Of a stretch of 48,300 nucleotides of DNA, positions 7,765 through 17,449 are shown piece by piece. A model generated the notes under the pieces. It was not told where the DNA came from. It did not search any database and was given only the letters and a program-made list of their open reading frames with translations. Numbering within the stretch: position 1 is the stretch's first letter; each line of letters starts with the position of its first letter. Where the stretch lies: positions 1-48,300 of the forward strand of contig NZ_FOBW01000025.1 of the NCBI RefSeq assembly GCF_900109925.1, read 5' to 3'. Source of the DNA: Mesobacillus persicus. GTDB taxonomy: Bacteria > Bacillota > Bacilli > Bacillales > Cytobacillaceae. Position numbers and translations under genes: made by a program.

Positions 7765-8882
7765 ACCCTCTTCAAAAACCGATTCACTTGCTCGATATCA
7801 AACTCCTTGTAACCCTGCATTCTCCCCCAATGACGCATATGTTGATAATCAGGGTGATTGGGATCTGCTAAAATTTTAAGAAATTCCTCATATCCGCCGC
7901 TTCCACCGACATCTTCTGGCGGTGTATTTCCTTCGCCTTCTAGGCAAATAGGATGTGGCGCATCATACTCTTCAATCGTTTTCTCTACCTCAATTTCATG
8001 TTTCCAATCGTCCCCAAGGTCATACGTGTAGGTCAGTCTCTGATAAGCTGGCAAATACTCAGATAACTTAACCCCCATTTCAAGGATCCTTTCATGATGA
8101 ACTGGATAATTAAACGCTTCATCCGTACATACAAGCGTCAACACTGGTTTGTGTCCCAAAGATTGATGAGGAGACGAGGAATGCCCTCCTGGTTTTCCAC
8201 CTTCATAAAAAGTAAATTCATGAAGATGAGAATCCTCCCAGTCAAATGCAAACTGAAGAATATCATGCAGATGCGGAAAGGTCCGATTTAACGGCACAAC
8301 GATACGGCGCCATGCTGAATTTCCCTCAAGATTCAAGGTGACTTTAAGTTGCACTGCCCTCGAACCAAAGATTGGATGCCCGGCTAAGCCCTCCAGGTTC
8401 TTATACATCTCTTCATTTGGATGGATATAACGATTCTTCCCATCCCCAACCATTAGCCTACTAACCCTTCGGCTGACCCTTGGTTTAAAAATATTAGTAG
8501 CATCCAAATCACTCGGATAAAAATAAAGACTTTCACATGCCCTATTCATTCGTGCTACAGAAGTACGGTCCTTCGTTTTTGCAAAGGTTACATTTTGGGA
8601 AGAAAGAAGATATTTCTCAATGACCTCCTCCTTAATCCCCTCTTCACGAAGAGTTTCACGAATGCCCTCTAAAATGAGTTCATCTATTTTCTTAAAATCT
8701 TTTCCCTTTACCCCATACAAAACAACCACATACCGTGTTAAATCATTCACCAACACTAGCGTTTTCCGCCGATTGACGATAATCAAATTAGTATGCCAAG
8801 AAAAAAGGGGCTCCTCCTCTACTCCGGACACTGGTTTTATATCAAGTTGCTCTAATAGTTTTTTCGTACATTGAATTAACAT
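7761..8882 (-). CDS. DUF6933 plus plasmid pRiA4b ORF-3-like protein
   Basis: A 373-aa two-domain protein. Residues 1-125 (MLIQCTKKLLEQLDI, WHTNLIIVNRRKTLVLVNDL) match the DUF6933 type. Residues about 170-370 match the pRiA4b ORF-3 family: LKVTLNLEGNSAWRRIVVP, the HLHDILQFAFDWEDSHLHEF segment, YTYDLGDDWKHEIEVE and CLEGEGNTPPEDVGGSGGY. The family is widespread on plasmids and chromosomes and its biochemical role is not established. Length and motifs look complete. The nearby WHH toxin gene is on the same strand but about 570 bp away, with a fragment between, so a shared operon is unlikely. Confidence 0.85.
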   Translation of the reverse strand: MLIQCTKKLLEQLDIKPVSGVEEEPLFSWHTNLIIVNRRKTLVLVNDLTRYVVVLYGVKGKDFKKIDELILEGIRETLREEGIKEEVIEKYLLSSQNVTFAKTKDRTSVARMNRACESLYFYPSDLDATNIFKPRVSRRVSRLMVGDGKNRYIHPNEEMYKNLEGLAGHPIFGSRAVQLKVTLNLEGNSAWRRIVVPLNRTFPHLHDILQFAFDWEDSHLHEFTFYEGGKPGGHSSSPHQSLGHKPVLTLVCTDEAFNYPVHHERILEMGVKLSEYLPAYQRLTYTYDLGDDWKHEIEVEKTIEEYDAPHPICLEGEGNTPPEDVGGSGGYEEFLKILADPNHPDYQHMRHWGRMQGYKEFDIEQVNRFLKRV

Positions 8883-8892
8883 AATATTAACT

Positions 8893-8930
8893 CCTTCCAG
8901 GGACAGGTTCTATGTCCCTTCGTCCCCATC
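8893..8930. repeat. GGGACAGG-type repeat (family A)
   Basis: A single GGGACAGGTTCTATGTCCC unit between the pRiA4b-ORF3 gene and the cupin fragment. Confidence 0.55.
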
Positions 8931-8945
8931 CGCAATAATTCAACG

Positions 8946-9203
8946 GTGGTACTCCTTAGAATTGATGGACCTGGTGGATTAGGCGTACATAGGCATCGTG
9001 GTCCTGTACAAGCAATAACTTTAGAGGGCAGCTGGCGTTATACAGAATATGATTGGGGTTCACATGTAGGTGATTTTGTGCGAGAAAGCCCTGGTAGAAG
9101 CCATACCCTAATGACAGACACTGGAGCAAAAATTCTCTTCCACGTACACGGAACACTAGAATTCTTAGATAATCAAGAGAATACTACACTTTTGGTTGAT
9201 TAA
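8946..9203 (+). pseudogene. Cupin-domain fragment (dihydroxyacetophenone dioxygenase-like)
   Basis: An 85-aa frame with HRHRGPVQAITLEGSWRYTE and a later ESPGRSHTL...ILFHVHG block. This is the cupin beta-barrel with its histidine metal ligands, as in the 2,4'-dihydroxyacetophenone dioxygenase/ChrR-like cupin group. That family is normally about 140-170 aa, so both ends are missing here. There is no good ribosome site before the first GTG. The 5' end sits directly after a GGGACAGG repeat, which suggests truncation by a rearrangement at the repeat. Confidence 0.65.
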
Positions 9204-9298
9204 CCATTACGAGACATATTGTGAAGAAAACAATATTCACATTAATAGAGGTTTATATTTATAAGAGCTTTATCGTTAGCAAGTAATAAACAGCATGA

Positions 9299-9331
9299 AT
9301 AAAACCGGGGGGCTTTGCCCACCGGTTTTAT
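9299..9331. terminator. GC-rich hairpin, probable bidirectional terminator
   Basis: ATAAAACCGG (9299-9308) pairs with CCGGTTTTAT (9322-9331). It lies between the cupin fragment and the converging toxin gene. Confidence 0.6.
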
Positions 9332-9334
9332 GGG

Positions 9335-9440
9335 ACACAGGCGTACTGTACCGTCGCTAGATTCCGTTTCGGTACAAGAAAAGCCCTGGGACAAGGTAGC
9401 TGTCCCTCGTGACTTTCTCTTTTCAAAACCGGAACCGTCC
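9335..9440. repeat. GGGAC-type degenerate repeat (family A)
   Basis: Degenerate GGGACA...TGTCCC segments, including CCCTGGGACAAGGTAGCTGT near 9385-9405. They lie between the hairpin and the toxin stop codon. Confidence 0.45.
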
Positions 9441-9449
9441 CCGTTTCAC

Positions 9450-10325
9450 CTACCTATACTCCGATCCGCCTCCCCAGAGTTCCCGTCCTCCGGTATGACC
9501 TGTGTGATGATGGACATCCTCTTTGACAAGTTGCAGAACGCCCGATTCTTCATGGTGATGCCACGTATATCCTTCTGGTGTATTTCCCTGTCCTAGCTGC
9601 TGTATATCAGCATTTGTGAAATGTAGGTCCTGGTTCAGGCTTGGTTTGGATTCTATTGCTTCATTCAATTCAGCATTGGCATAGGAAAAATGAATGGAAT
9701 CTGATTGAAGATACATATTGTCTGGTAATTGAACCTCATAGGCCGCTTCAAAAACAGGAAAAGTTCCTATAACCTCCCCATTCGGTAAAGACACTGTCTT
9801 CTCGACAAACGGGACCCCTGTCTCAGGATGAACGTCGCCTACCAATAGGTTATTTCTCGTATCAAGTTCCTCCGCCCCAACACTGTCCACTCCATCTACT
9901 ATATCCACAACCCCGACCGCCAGTGCAATAACAGCCGCAACCTTTCCAACATTTTTTACACCTTGCAGAGACTTTTCCTTATCTCCGCCGATCAGGCCTC
10001 CAATCGCCGTTCCAGTATTTGTGGCTGTATAGGAAATTGTGCTTCCAAGCCCCTTTAAGGTCCGCACACTTGAATCTTTGAGATCAAGAACACCCTCTTG
10101 TTTCCGTAATGAATCTTTTTTCACAACTCCATAGGTGCCTTTAACAGCTCCATCTAAAAATTGACCCGCATTATCAAGAGCGATGGTGGAGGCTTGTTTC
10201 ACGCCATCCCCAACATCTTCAACCCATTCGGATTTCACTGCTTTACCCGCCAGTTTGATCCCTCCACCAAGCACCCCACCAGCAACCCAACCTACACCCT
10301 TTCCAACCTCTCGAAAAAAAGACAT
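9450..10325 (-). CDS. WHH-type HNH/Endonuclease VII-fold toxin
   Basis: A 291-aa protein. Residues 1-60 are glycine- and hydrophobic-rich (VGWVAGGVLGGGIKLAGK), and a second Gly/Ala/Val segment lies near 125-150; both may touch membranes. The C-terminus (about 245-291) reads PEGYTWHHHEESGVLQLV and then HHHTGHTGGRELWGGG. This is the signature of the WHH nuclease family in the HNH/Endonuclease VII superfamily, known from polymorphic toxins. The histidines are the expected metal/catalytic ligands. It probably cleaves nucleic acid of competing cells. No secretion signal is seen, and no small acidic immunity gene follows the stop. A decayed relative of its N-terminus lies upstream at 10650-10830. 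Confidence 0.8.
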   Translation of the reverse strand: MSFFREVGKGVGWVAGGVLGGGIKLAGKAVKSEWVEDVGDGVKQASTIALDNAGQFLDGAVKGTYGVVKKDSLRKQEGVLDLKDSSVRTLKGLGSTISYTATNTGTAIGGLIGGDKEKSLQGVKNVGKVAAVIALAVGVVDIVDGVDSVGAEELDTRNNLLVGDVHPETGVPFVEKTVSLPNGEVIGTFPVFEAAYEVQLPDNMYLQSDSIHFSYANAELNEAIESKPSLNQDLHFTNADIQQLGQGNTPEGYTWHHHEESGVLQLVKEDVHHHTGHTGGRELWGGGSEYR

Positions 10326-10639
10326 TCAATCTCCTCCATTGCAATCGTCGGCCTAACAGAAAACTTTTATCCCTAGGATAAAAACTTTTATATAGGAATT
10401 GTACTTTTTCTAAAAAGAATAAGAAACTGGTTCATATATATGAAAAAGTATGTGACGCCTTTGGACATACCAATATCCTAAATTTCACAAAACTTAGTAG
10501 TCCAACGAATAGTAGGGATATTCCTACGTATAAGTAACTTTTGGTTCGGAACCAGCCTACTTTGAACATATACCTGTCATTAGAGGGTACTTGCCGTTTT
10601 AAGCACTTGGACGATATTTCTCCTTGTAATTAAGGAATT

Positions 10640-10835
10640 TGACCACCCCTCTGGCATTAGGGATGCCTTTTCTATTTTCTCTCCGATTCCATGGATATAC
10701 TCACTTAACTTTTTTACCTACAAGTTTAAAAGACTCACCTGTTACAATACCGGCTACATCACCTAGTACTTTTCCTGTACTTTTTAAAAATGGATTGGGA
10801 ACCTCATTGTCAAGAATTCATCCGACTTCCAACTT
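10640..10835 (-). pseudogene. Remnant of a toxin N-terminal domain
   Basis: On the minus strand a frame reads NPFLKSTGKVLGDVAGIVTG, then SFKLVGKKVK and a stop. The next frame continues SEYIHGIGEKIEKAS. Together these parallel the WHH toxin N-terminus (KLAGKAVKSEWVEDVGDGVK). It is therefore a frameshifted remnant of the same N-terminal module with no nuclease domain left. The remaining part of 10326-10880 holds only a lone arm of the 214-283 hairpin near 10440. Confidence 0.55.
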
Positions 10836-10881
10836 GTCCAAAAAAAGGCCAATCCTATAGATTAGCCTACTTACAATGATC

Positions 10882-13023
10882 TTAACTTGATACCTTTTCA
10901 TCCTCTAATGCTTCAATGCTCTTAACCTCTTTTACATAATAGAGGATTGTTTCTTTGATTGACTCCATATTAGATAAATGTTGATCAATATTTTCTTTAT
11001 TCTTATTGTAGTCGGATAAAATTGTATCCAGCTGCTCCTTCAAATTATGGATAAAGACATTCAGCTGTGATTCGATAAATTTCACATAATTGGAACGTGA
11101 CTCATTGATTTCCTTTTCCAATTCCTTAATGACATTCCTTACTGAATCCTTTGAATGCTTCACCATTTCTTCTTTCATCGGGTCTAATTCTATTTTATAT
11201 ACCTTTAAGGATTGACGGACATCGGCATCCCCTGACATGAAGTGTGTCAATAGTCCACCTAATCCACCAATGACTGCCCCCAATAGGTTACCGGCACCTG
11301 GAATAACAATTCCTGCTCCAAGTCCAATACCTGCACCCTTAATAATTCTTGCCATCATCGTGGAACTGTCATCTCCAGCAACTTCTGTTGTACCCTCTTG
11401 TACTTGAATGTCACTGCTTAATGAAATTTCCCTTGAGATATCCCCCATATTAAACACCTGAAACTTTAATGACATCGACTGCCCGATTAGTTCGTTCGCT
11501 TTTTGAGAAAGCTCCTGGAATGCCTTATTAAGTTCCTGATTAATTTGGGTTTGACAATCCATTGCCAAACGTTGAATTTTATCAACATCACGATTGAGCG
11601 TCAACTGAACGCCCTGTACCATGGTTTGTTGAATGGATTGTACTTGTTGACGCAACGTGTTCTCATCTGTTCCCTCCACCACACGGCGGGATGGCATATT
11701 ATTTTCAATCGCCTGATCGACATTCCCTTGAATACCGCGAAGGATAGCGTTAATTTTTTCAACCAACTCAGAAAATTCTTTTTTTGGAATCGACTTTAAA
11801 AACTCTCCTTCATTTCTAAGTAATTCAATTTTCTTTTTACTCTCTTCAACAGAGGCTTGGAGTCCTTCCGCATTCTGAGTAGAAAGGTCAATTTGAGCTT
11901 GGACGGCATTCAGAATGTTACCCGTTACTTGATGGAGCCGTTCAATCGAGTTGTGAATCATTTTCTCACTAGACTGGTAGAACATCCGCTCAATGATCTT
12001 TTCTTCAATGGAAAGAATATTGCTTTCCTCCAGTAATTGCTGGGCAAAAGACTCCGGCTTAGGAATCACTGTAAAGGTAGTTCCTTCAACCTCAATTTCC
12101 TTCGCATATTTCGAACCATAGCTAGTCTCCATTTCCTTCTTTAACTCATTTGAAGCAGTTCCAGTTAATACAGCCCGGGCAAGATTCGCCTGCTTTGCCG
12201 AAAAAGCAAACACTTGGGGATCTTTAATAATCGGCGCATATTGACTAATTAACTGTTTAACACTGGAAATAACCCCTTCAACGGATCCATCCCGCTCCCG
12301 CATCGCATCAATCTTGTTAATGAGGAAGTAAATCTTCTCTTGATCCTTTGCTAAGTCCTCACGATTTTCGAATATATTTTTTAAAATCATAGCGTTGGTA
12401 TCAGACTTAAAAGTTTGATAGTCAAATAGCATAATTAACGCATCTGAATCTCTTAATTTTTCAAGTCCAATCCGCTGTAACTCGGTCACATCAAACTTCC
12501 CATCCCCTGCCTCATTTGGTCCCGGAGTATCTACAAGAATGAAGTTCTGCACAATATCACGGTAAGGAGATTTTTCAATGGCTAAAATCGGACTTTCTAA
12601 AAAGTACTTCTCGATGCTAGCAACCTCATTCCTCTTGCGGCTTTCTCGAACATCCTGCAAGAAATTCTCTTCCAATGTCCGTTCCCCATTGCTAACAATT
12701 TTAACAATTTCCCCATTCCGGTATATTTTTTGAACATAGGAACCTGCTTGCTCTGAATGTTTAATTTCCGTAATAGCTGCCGTACAAGCTTCCGTTTCAT
12801 TCGGTAACACGTCTCTGCCAAGTAAAGCGTTAAACGTCGTAGATTTACCTGCCTTCATCGCCGCAATGACGGAAACAACATATCTTTTATCGGTTAAATT
12901 CTTCCTTGTGTTCGATAAAATGCCCTGTGAGCGTTCATCTTTTTTTAAAAACGGATCCTGCGAGATATACTTGATCATGCTTTCTGTTTCCGCTAGTAAG
13001 GACTGAATCTTTTTAATACTCAT
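10882..13023 (-). CDS. Dynamin-family large GTPase
   Basis: A 713-aa protein. The GTPase domain carries G1 AAMKAGKST (about 54-62), a G2-type Thr in EACTAAITE (about 79-86), G3 DTPG (about 165-168) and G4 NKID (about 236-239). Long coiled-coil helices follow (about 340-530). A hydrophobic glycine-rich segment near 555-595 (IGLGAGIVIPGAGNLLGAVI) fits the membrane-inserting paddle of bacterial dynamin-like proteins, and a final helical stalk ends the protein. Members of this family bind and remodel membranes in a GTP-dependent way, often as gene pairs. The start overlaps the end of the upstream GTPase/beta-helix gene by 11 bp, so the two are translationally coupled and probably act together. 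Confidence 0.88.
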   Translation of the reverse strand: MSIKKIQSLLAETESMIKYISQDPFLKKDERSQGILSNTRKNLTDKRYVVSVIAAMKAGKSTTFNALLGRDVLPNETEACTAAITEIKHSEQAGSYVQKIYRNGEIVKIVSNGERTLEENFLQDVRESRKRNEVASIEKYFLESPILAIEKSPYRDIVQNFILVDTPGPNEAGDGKFDVTELQRIGLEKLRDSDALIMLFDYQTFKSDTNAMILKNIFENREDLAKDQEKIYFLINKIDAMRERDGSVEGVISSVKQLISQYAPIIKDPQVFAFSAKQANLARAVLTGTASNELKKEMETSYGSKYAKEIEVEGTTFTVIPKPESFAQQLLEESNILSIEEKIIERMFYQSSEKMIHNSIERLHQVTGNILNAVQAQIDLSTQNAEGLQASVEESKKKIELLRNEGEFLKSIPKKEFSELVEKINAILRGIQGNVDQAIENNMPSRRVVEGTDENTLRQQVQSIQQTMVQGVQLTLNRDVDKIQRLAMDCQTQINQELNKAFQELSQKANELIGQSMSLKFQVFNMGDISREISLSSDIQVQEGTTEVAGDDSSTMMARIIKGAGIGLGAGIVIPGAGNLLGAVIGGLGGLLTHFMSGDADVRQSLKVYKIELDPMKEEMVKHSKDSVRNVIKELEKEINESRSNYVKFIESQLNVFIHNLKEQLDTILSDYNKNKENIDQHLSNMESIKETILYYVKEVKSIEALEDEKVSS

Positions 13024-16000
13024 TATGCATAATCTCCTTTTTCTTTATAAAGGCTGCGAAATTGGACAATATTTTTATACATTTGTTCACCCAGTAGGGT
13101 AGAGATGATGGCCGTTCAAGTGCACCTTTTCCAATGTTTTTTTGATGATGAATAAGAAGCGGCTTTTTCATAAATAGGGAGAAACCTCCATTCCCATTAC
13201 AGGTGTTTTTTAAAATTTTCCCTGATGCTTTTTCTAGACAGATAATGCCGTTTTCCACATTTTCATTACTCTGGTTCTCCAGCATCAGAACCCGGCACTT
13301 TCCAGATAACGCAAAACCCTGTTGATTACGGTTACAGGTATTTTGACTGATGCGGCCCTTTGCTTCTCCTTGTACTGTAATGCCATTGCCTTTATTTTTA
13401 TCACACTTATTTCCGATAAGGGTAAAGGTGGTCTGTCCAGCCAGCTGAATGCCATCTCCGTTGGATGTAAATTCATTCTCTCTAAGATTGACCTGACTAT
13501 TCCCCACACTTACCAATCCGATTGATTGATTAAGTTCAATCTGATTCCTGTAAAGTGTTACCATACTATTTTGCCTGCATTCGATTCCGGACCACCGATT
13601 CTCTACGATTCGATTGCGATACAATTTAGCATTTGCTTTTGCGGAAAGAACAATTCCACAATCATTCTGCCGAAATTGATTATCTGTTACCCTTACGAAC
13701 GCTTTTCCACTAATACATAATCCATCGCCTTTTTGATTCAAAAGCTGATTTTGTGAGATGTTTACATGTGAATGATCTGAACAGGTAACACCTATTTGGT
13801 TTTCAAAAAAACGATTTTTGGCGATTGTAGCTTTTGCGTTAAGATTCACTGAAATTCCAAACATATTATGTTGATTAAAATCATTATTAACCAAGGAAGG
13901 ATGGGAGTTGCCACTTACCATGATTCCTTTTACATTATTGGTGAAGGTGCTCTTCTGGACGACACCTTTTGAATAATCCCCATACGTAACTCCTACATCA
14001 TTCCCTATAAACGTGTTCTCATCTAGTAGAGCTTCCCCACGACCAGACAGCTCTAGCCCATATCCACTATTATGAATAAACAGGTTAACGTTACTAGTCA
14101 ACATACTACCATCCTGTAAGGTAATTCCCTTGTAAAACCTAGAAAAACTTGATTGTTGGATGTGCCCTTCCGTCTCCCCTTTCAGATATAGTGCTTGATG
14201 ACTGTTAGTACCAACGAATTGGCAATCTCCAACCACTGTTTCTAGACAATCCATTTCAATAATATATTTTGTATTAGAGGCTTCAAAGGAAATTCGCTCA
14301 AGGACCAGACCATGATTTCCCTTTAGATTAACCCCAGCTCCCTTACCTACTTTTATCGTCGTCAGGCCCTTACCCAACCCAATAACAGAGAGACTCTTAG
14401 CTAACTCTAGTTTCTGTTTTAAATGATAAACACCTTCTTCTAAATAGATGGTCGTACCGCTTTCTATTTTGGTTAGCATTATATCTAAGTTTGATTTTCC
14501 CGGCGTGAGGGTGATGGACTTTCTTCTTGTTGCCAAGTCTGTACGGAATCCTACATCATGCTTCAAATCTATCATTTTTACACTCTCGGCCTGCCGCTTT
14601 GCGAGCTGTGCTTCTAATTTTAAAATCTCTGACTCTGTATCTTTGATTAACGGCTCAACCTTGTTGTGTAGCTGTATTAACGGCTTAAGAACCATTTCCT
14701 GCACATACTTAGCGATATCGATAAAACGCCTTTGTATCGTATCCAAATGCCATTCTTTACTATATTTATCTAGTGTAGAATGAATAATCTTCTCTGCCTG
14801 ATTAAATGCCCACGAACAATCATAAGAGTACTCTGTCTTACTTCTTTTCTGAGTAAAGAAAAGAAGAAAGCTTTCTTCCCACTCTGTTGTTTTAGAGTCT
14901 GTGCGGATTTTCCCTGAAAACTCCTTGTACTTCCAATCTACAGTTGGTATGTTGGAAAGCCCCTGTGGACGTATATCAAGTTGTCCAATTAGTTTATGAA
15001 ACTTTATATCTGGCAATTGTTTCGAAGCTGTAGTAATGAGAGTATTCATCCCTTTTAAAATACCTGTAACCGACTGACTGATAGCATGAAAGTAGTTACT
15101 CTCTTTAGGCTGATATTCAAGCATCGCTTGATAATGAGACAGAATACTCTGGAACTTGGGCTCTGTGTTTTTATAAAACCACTCATCAAATGTACTAATC
15201 CCCTCTTGAAGTGCCTCTTGTGAGGAGGAATATTGATACGTAGATTTCTTTTGTTGGGCATATGTTAGTTTACTAGAGAAAGGTTTTTCTATTCGCATGG
15301 CTTCGGCCTGTGAATGGATATTCCGAATAATAACTTCTACTTCATTACGATATCTTATTTCCCCAGCAAGTAATTGCTCCAAGCTCGATAATTTTTTCTT
15401 CAATTTACTCTGATTACCTTTCACATCTTGAATTTCCGCATTATTTCTATTAATTTCTTTTTCTAAGACTGTATCTAGCTTATTTGTGAGCTGTGAAAGC
15501 CGAACCTGGCTCGACTGGAATAATTGATTCTCAACCTGAAGGTACGCTTCTTCTAAAATTTGACCCTCCAAATCCAGAATGCCACTTTCCTCAATCATTT
15601 GTGGATATGCTGAAGCGAGTGGTACTTGAACGGTCACCAGTTGACCTCCCACCTCAATGTTCTTGGTTGGGAGAATGGTATTGATTTCATCCCCTAAATT
15701 AGATACTGGTAACCCTTGCTCTACCAAACGTCCGATTAACGCTTTCCTTGAACTAACTGGATATAATCGGTGAGTCTTTACATCCCATGCGTTCAGGAAA
15801 TCTTTTACCTTATCGACTAAAAACTCGATCCCGCCATCACGATTTCTTAACTTGTCCACCTTATTTAAAATAAAGATGATATTTTCTACTAAATCCGGTC
15901 GTAGTTGTTTGATTTTCCTAATAATCTGCAAATTTTCTTCAGCCTTATAGTATTGGACATCTATAACAAAAAGGAGTACATCGGTCCTTCTCATTGCATG

Positions 16001-16558
16001 TGAGAATACCTGTTCAATCGTTTCTTTTTTTACCCCTAAACCTTCCATTTCATTTAAGCCAGGCGTATCCACCAAGGTGAAACCAATATTATTTAAATAT
16101 GGATACTTTTTTAACCCGTAGATTGGATGGTTTACCTTATAGGTATAGAATTCTTTCTGAACCTCCATCCTGCTCTTCCGTACGTCTTGATGAAAGACAG
16201 AAGAAAGGTTGTCACTTTCTAGAATTTCACTTTTCCCAGACTCATAACTTTTTGTAATTCGATGATCATGCTCCTGATGCACAATATCCGTTGAAGTTAA
16301 GGTACATGCCTGATTTTCATTAGGCATGAGGTCATTGCCGAGTAAGGCATTGGTGAAAGAGGATTTCCCAGATTTCATCGCTCCTACCACCGTAATGACA
16401 AATTCCTTATTCTTCACTTGTTTCAGTAGGGCTTCAAAGTCAGCAGCACTAATGTTTGCCTGTTGTCCAACTGTAGTTGCTTTATATGTAGTGATGTTTT
16501 TTATTATTTTCTCAAGCTGATTATGCAATAAAAATTTTTCCAAGTGCTTCCGCCCCAT
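13013..16558 (-). CDS. Dynamin-like GTPase fused to a right-handed beta-helix
   Basis: I start at the ATG complementary to 16556-16558, giving 1181 aa; a TTG two codons earlier is possible. The N-terminal GTPase domain has G1 GAMKSGKSS (about 59-67), G3 DTPG (about 164-167) and G4 NKVD (about 232-235). Coiled-coil and helical sequence follows to about residue 690. From about 700 to 1150 there are some 20 repeats of about 23 residues with the pattern G-hydrophobic-N-x-hydrophobic-NN (for example GISVNLNAKATIAKNRFFEN). This is the NosD/pectate-lyase-like parallel beta-helix (CASH type). No obvious membrane paddle is present, so the partner GTPase may supply membrane insertion. Such beta-helices usually bind polysaccharides or other long ligands. 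The fusion is unusual. Confidence 0.85.
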   Translation of the reverse strand: MGRKHLEKFLLHNQLEKIIKNITTYKATTVGQQANISAADFEALLKQVKNKEFVITVVGAMKSGKSSFTNALLGNDLMPNENQACTLTSTDIVHQEHDHRITKSYESGKSEILESDNLSSVFHQDVRKSRMEVQKEFYTYKVNHPIYGLKKYPYLNNIGFTLVDTPGLNEMEGLGVKKETIEQVFSHAMRRTDVLLFVIDVQYYKAEENLQIIRKIKQLRPDLVENIIFILNKVDKLRNRDGGIEFLVDKVKDFLNAWDVKTHRLYPVSSRKALIGRLVEQGLPVSNLGDEINTILPTKNIEVGGQLVTVQVPLASAYPQMIEESGILDLEGQILEEAYLQVENQLFQSSQVRLSQLTNKLDTVLEKEINRNNAEIQDVKGNQSKLKKKLSSLEQLLAGEIRYRNEVEVIIRNIHSQAEAMRIEKPFSSKLTYAQQKKSTYQYSSSQEALQEGISTFDEWFYKNTEPKFQSILSHYQAMLEYQPKESNYFHAISQSVTGILKGMNTLITTASKQLPDIKFHKLIGQLDIRPQGLSNIPTVDWKYKEFSGKIRTDSKTTEWEESFLLFFTQKRSKTEYSYDCSWAFNQAEKIIHSTLDKYSKEWHLDTIQRRFIDIAKYVQEMVLKPLIQLHNKVEPLIKDTESEILKLEAQLAKRQAESVKMIDLKHDVGFRTDLATRRKSITLTPGKSNLDIMLTKIESGTTIYLEEGVYHLKQKLELAKSLSVIGLGKGLTTIKVGKGAGVNLKGNHGLVLERISFEASNTKYIIEMDCLETVVGDCQFVGTNSHQALYLKGETEGHIQQSSFSRFYKGITLQDGSMLTSNVNLFIHNSGYGLELSGRGEALLDENTFIGNDVGVTYGDYSKGVVQKSTFTNNVKGIMVSGNSHPSLVNNDFNQHNMFGISVNLNAKATIAKNRFFENQIGVTCSDHSHVNISQNQLLNQKGDGLCISGKAFVRVTDNQFRQNDCGIVLSAKANAKLYRNRIVENRWSGIECRQNSMVTLYRNQIELNQSIGLVSVGNSQVNLRENEFTSNGDGIQLAGQTTFTLIGNKCDKNKGNGITVQGEAKGRISQNTCNRNQQGFALSGKCRVLMLENQSNENVENGIICLEKASGKILKNTCNGNGGFSLFMKKPLLIHHQKNIGKGALERPSSLPYWVNKCIKILSNFAAFIKKKEIMHNEY

Positions 16559-17449
16559 TAACAATAAAATAAAAAACCTTTATTTCTAAAACCTATTATC
16601 TATTTTGAAAATCACTGCTTGTATTCTTATTGATATACTTCTTATAGCATGTCTTTCTCTCATCTGGAGCAATAATCCCACATAAGCTTTATGCCTTTGC
16701 CTCAAACCTACCTATTCCAGTGCACACACATCACACAAACCTTCACATTGGGACAAGTACCCTTATTTGCAAAACATCACCTTCTATCAAAATTTAGAAA
16801 TGATAGTTATTTACTCCTGGTAATATAGTACTACGAATTTATTTTACCAAATTCAGGTACAATAATTTACAAATTCATCTGATAAGTTTCGACATTAATC
16901 GACTATTTGTCATAAGGTTTGTCACAGGGACGGTTCTTACATTAGCAATTGGATGTTTGACTCAAATTCGAACACTTTAGGGAGTACTTTAATTAAAAGA
17001 AATTTTCTGGAACGAAAAAAAGAGCGAATCACCTGATTGATATTCCTTTTATCCACTTCAATAGAACCATCCGCCTGCTTTCTTATCCCCATCAATAATA
17101 GAATTCGTATTTAATAGGATGCGACAGCAGCATCTCTAGAACCTTTTCTCTTTTCTTTTCGCCCCTATCATCTTTATTCTCAAAGTTTAATTTGGCGGGA
17201 ATTTGTTAGTAGTTGTGCTGCATATTGAGATTTGCGTTCATGACAGTTACAGTTCCATTTTTAATTTTCCCTTTCTCTTAAAGCTTATCAATCTTCTACA
17301 AATTTCGGGTTGTGACAGTGCACATAAAGCATGGCCCCTCTGCTCAAATACTTAAACGAATTTTCAGTTAAATCATTGAATATGAATAATTTTCCATTTA
17401 TACTTGTGTAGTGATCATTTTGATTGCATTAATATGAGGGGGGATTTTG
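16559..17449. other. Intergenic region with repeats and no clear gene
   Basis: About 0.9 kb of A+T-rich DNA. It holds a partial GGGACGGTTC element near 16927 and one family-B repeat at 17287-17322. The minus-strand frame around 16980-17130 looks faintly coding (IRKQADGSIEVDKRNINQ) but has no start and is broken by stops, so it may be a gene remnant. No promoter could be assigned with confidence. Confidence 0.4.
17287..17322. repeat. Family-B extragenic repeat, copy 1
   Basis: CTTCTACAAATTTCGGGTTG followed by TGACAGTGCAC. This matches the window-wide consensus TCGACAAAACTCGGGTGG-TGACAGGCACC. Confidence 0.7.

Noticed and set aside
10326-10881. Immunity gene for the WHH toxin upstream of the toxin
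   Set aside because: The only coding-like sequence there is a frameshifted remnant of the toxin N-terminal module.
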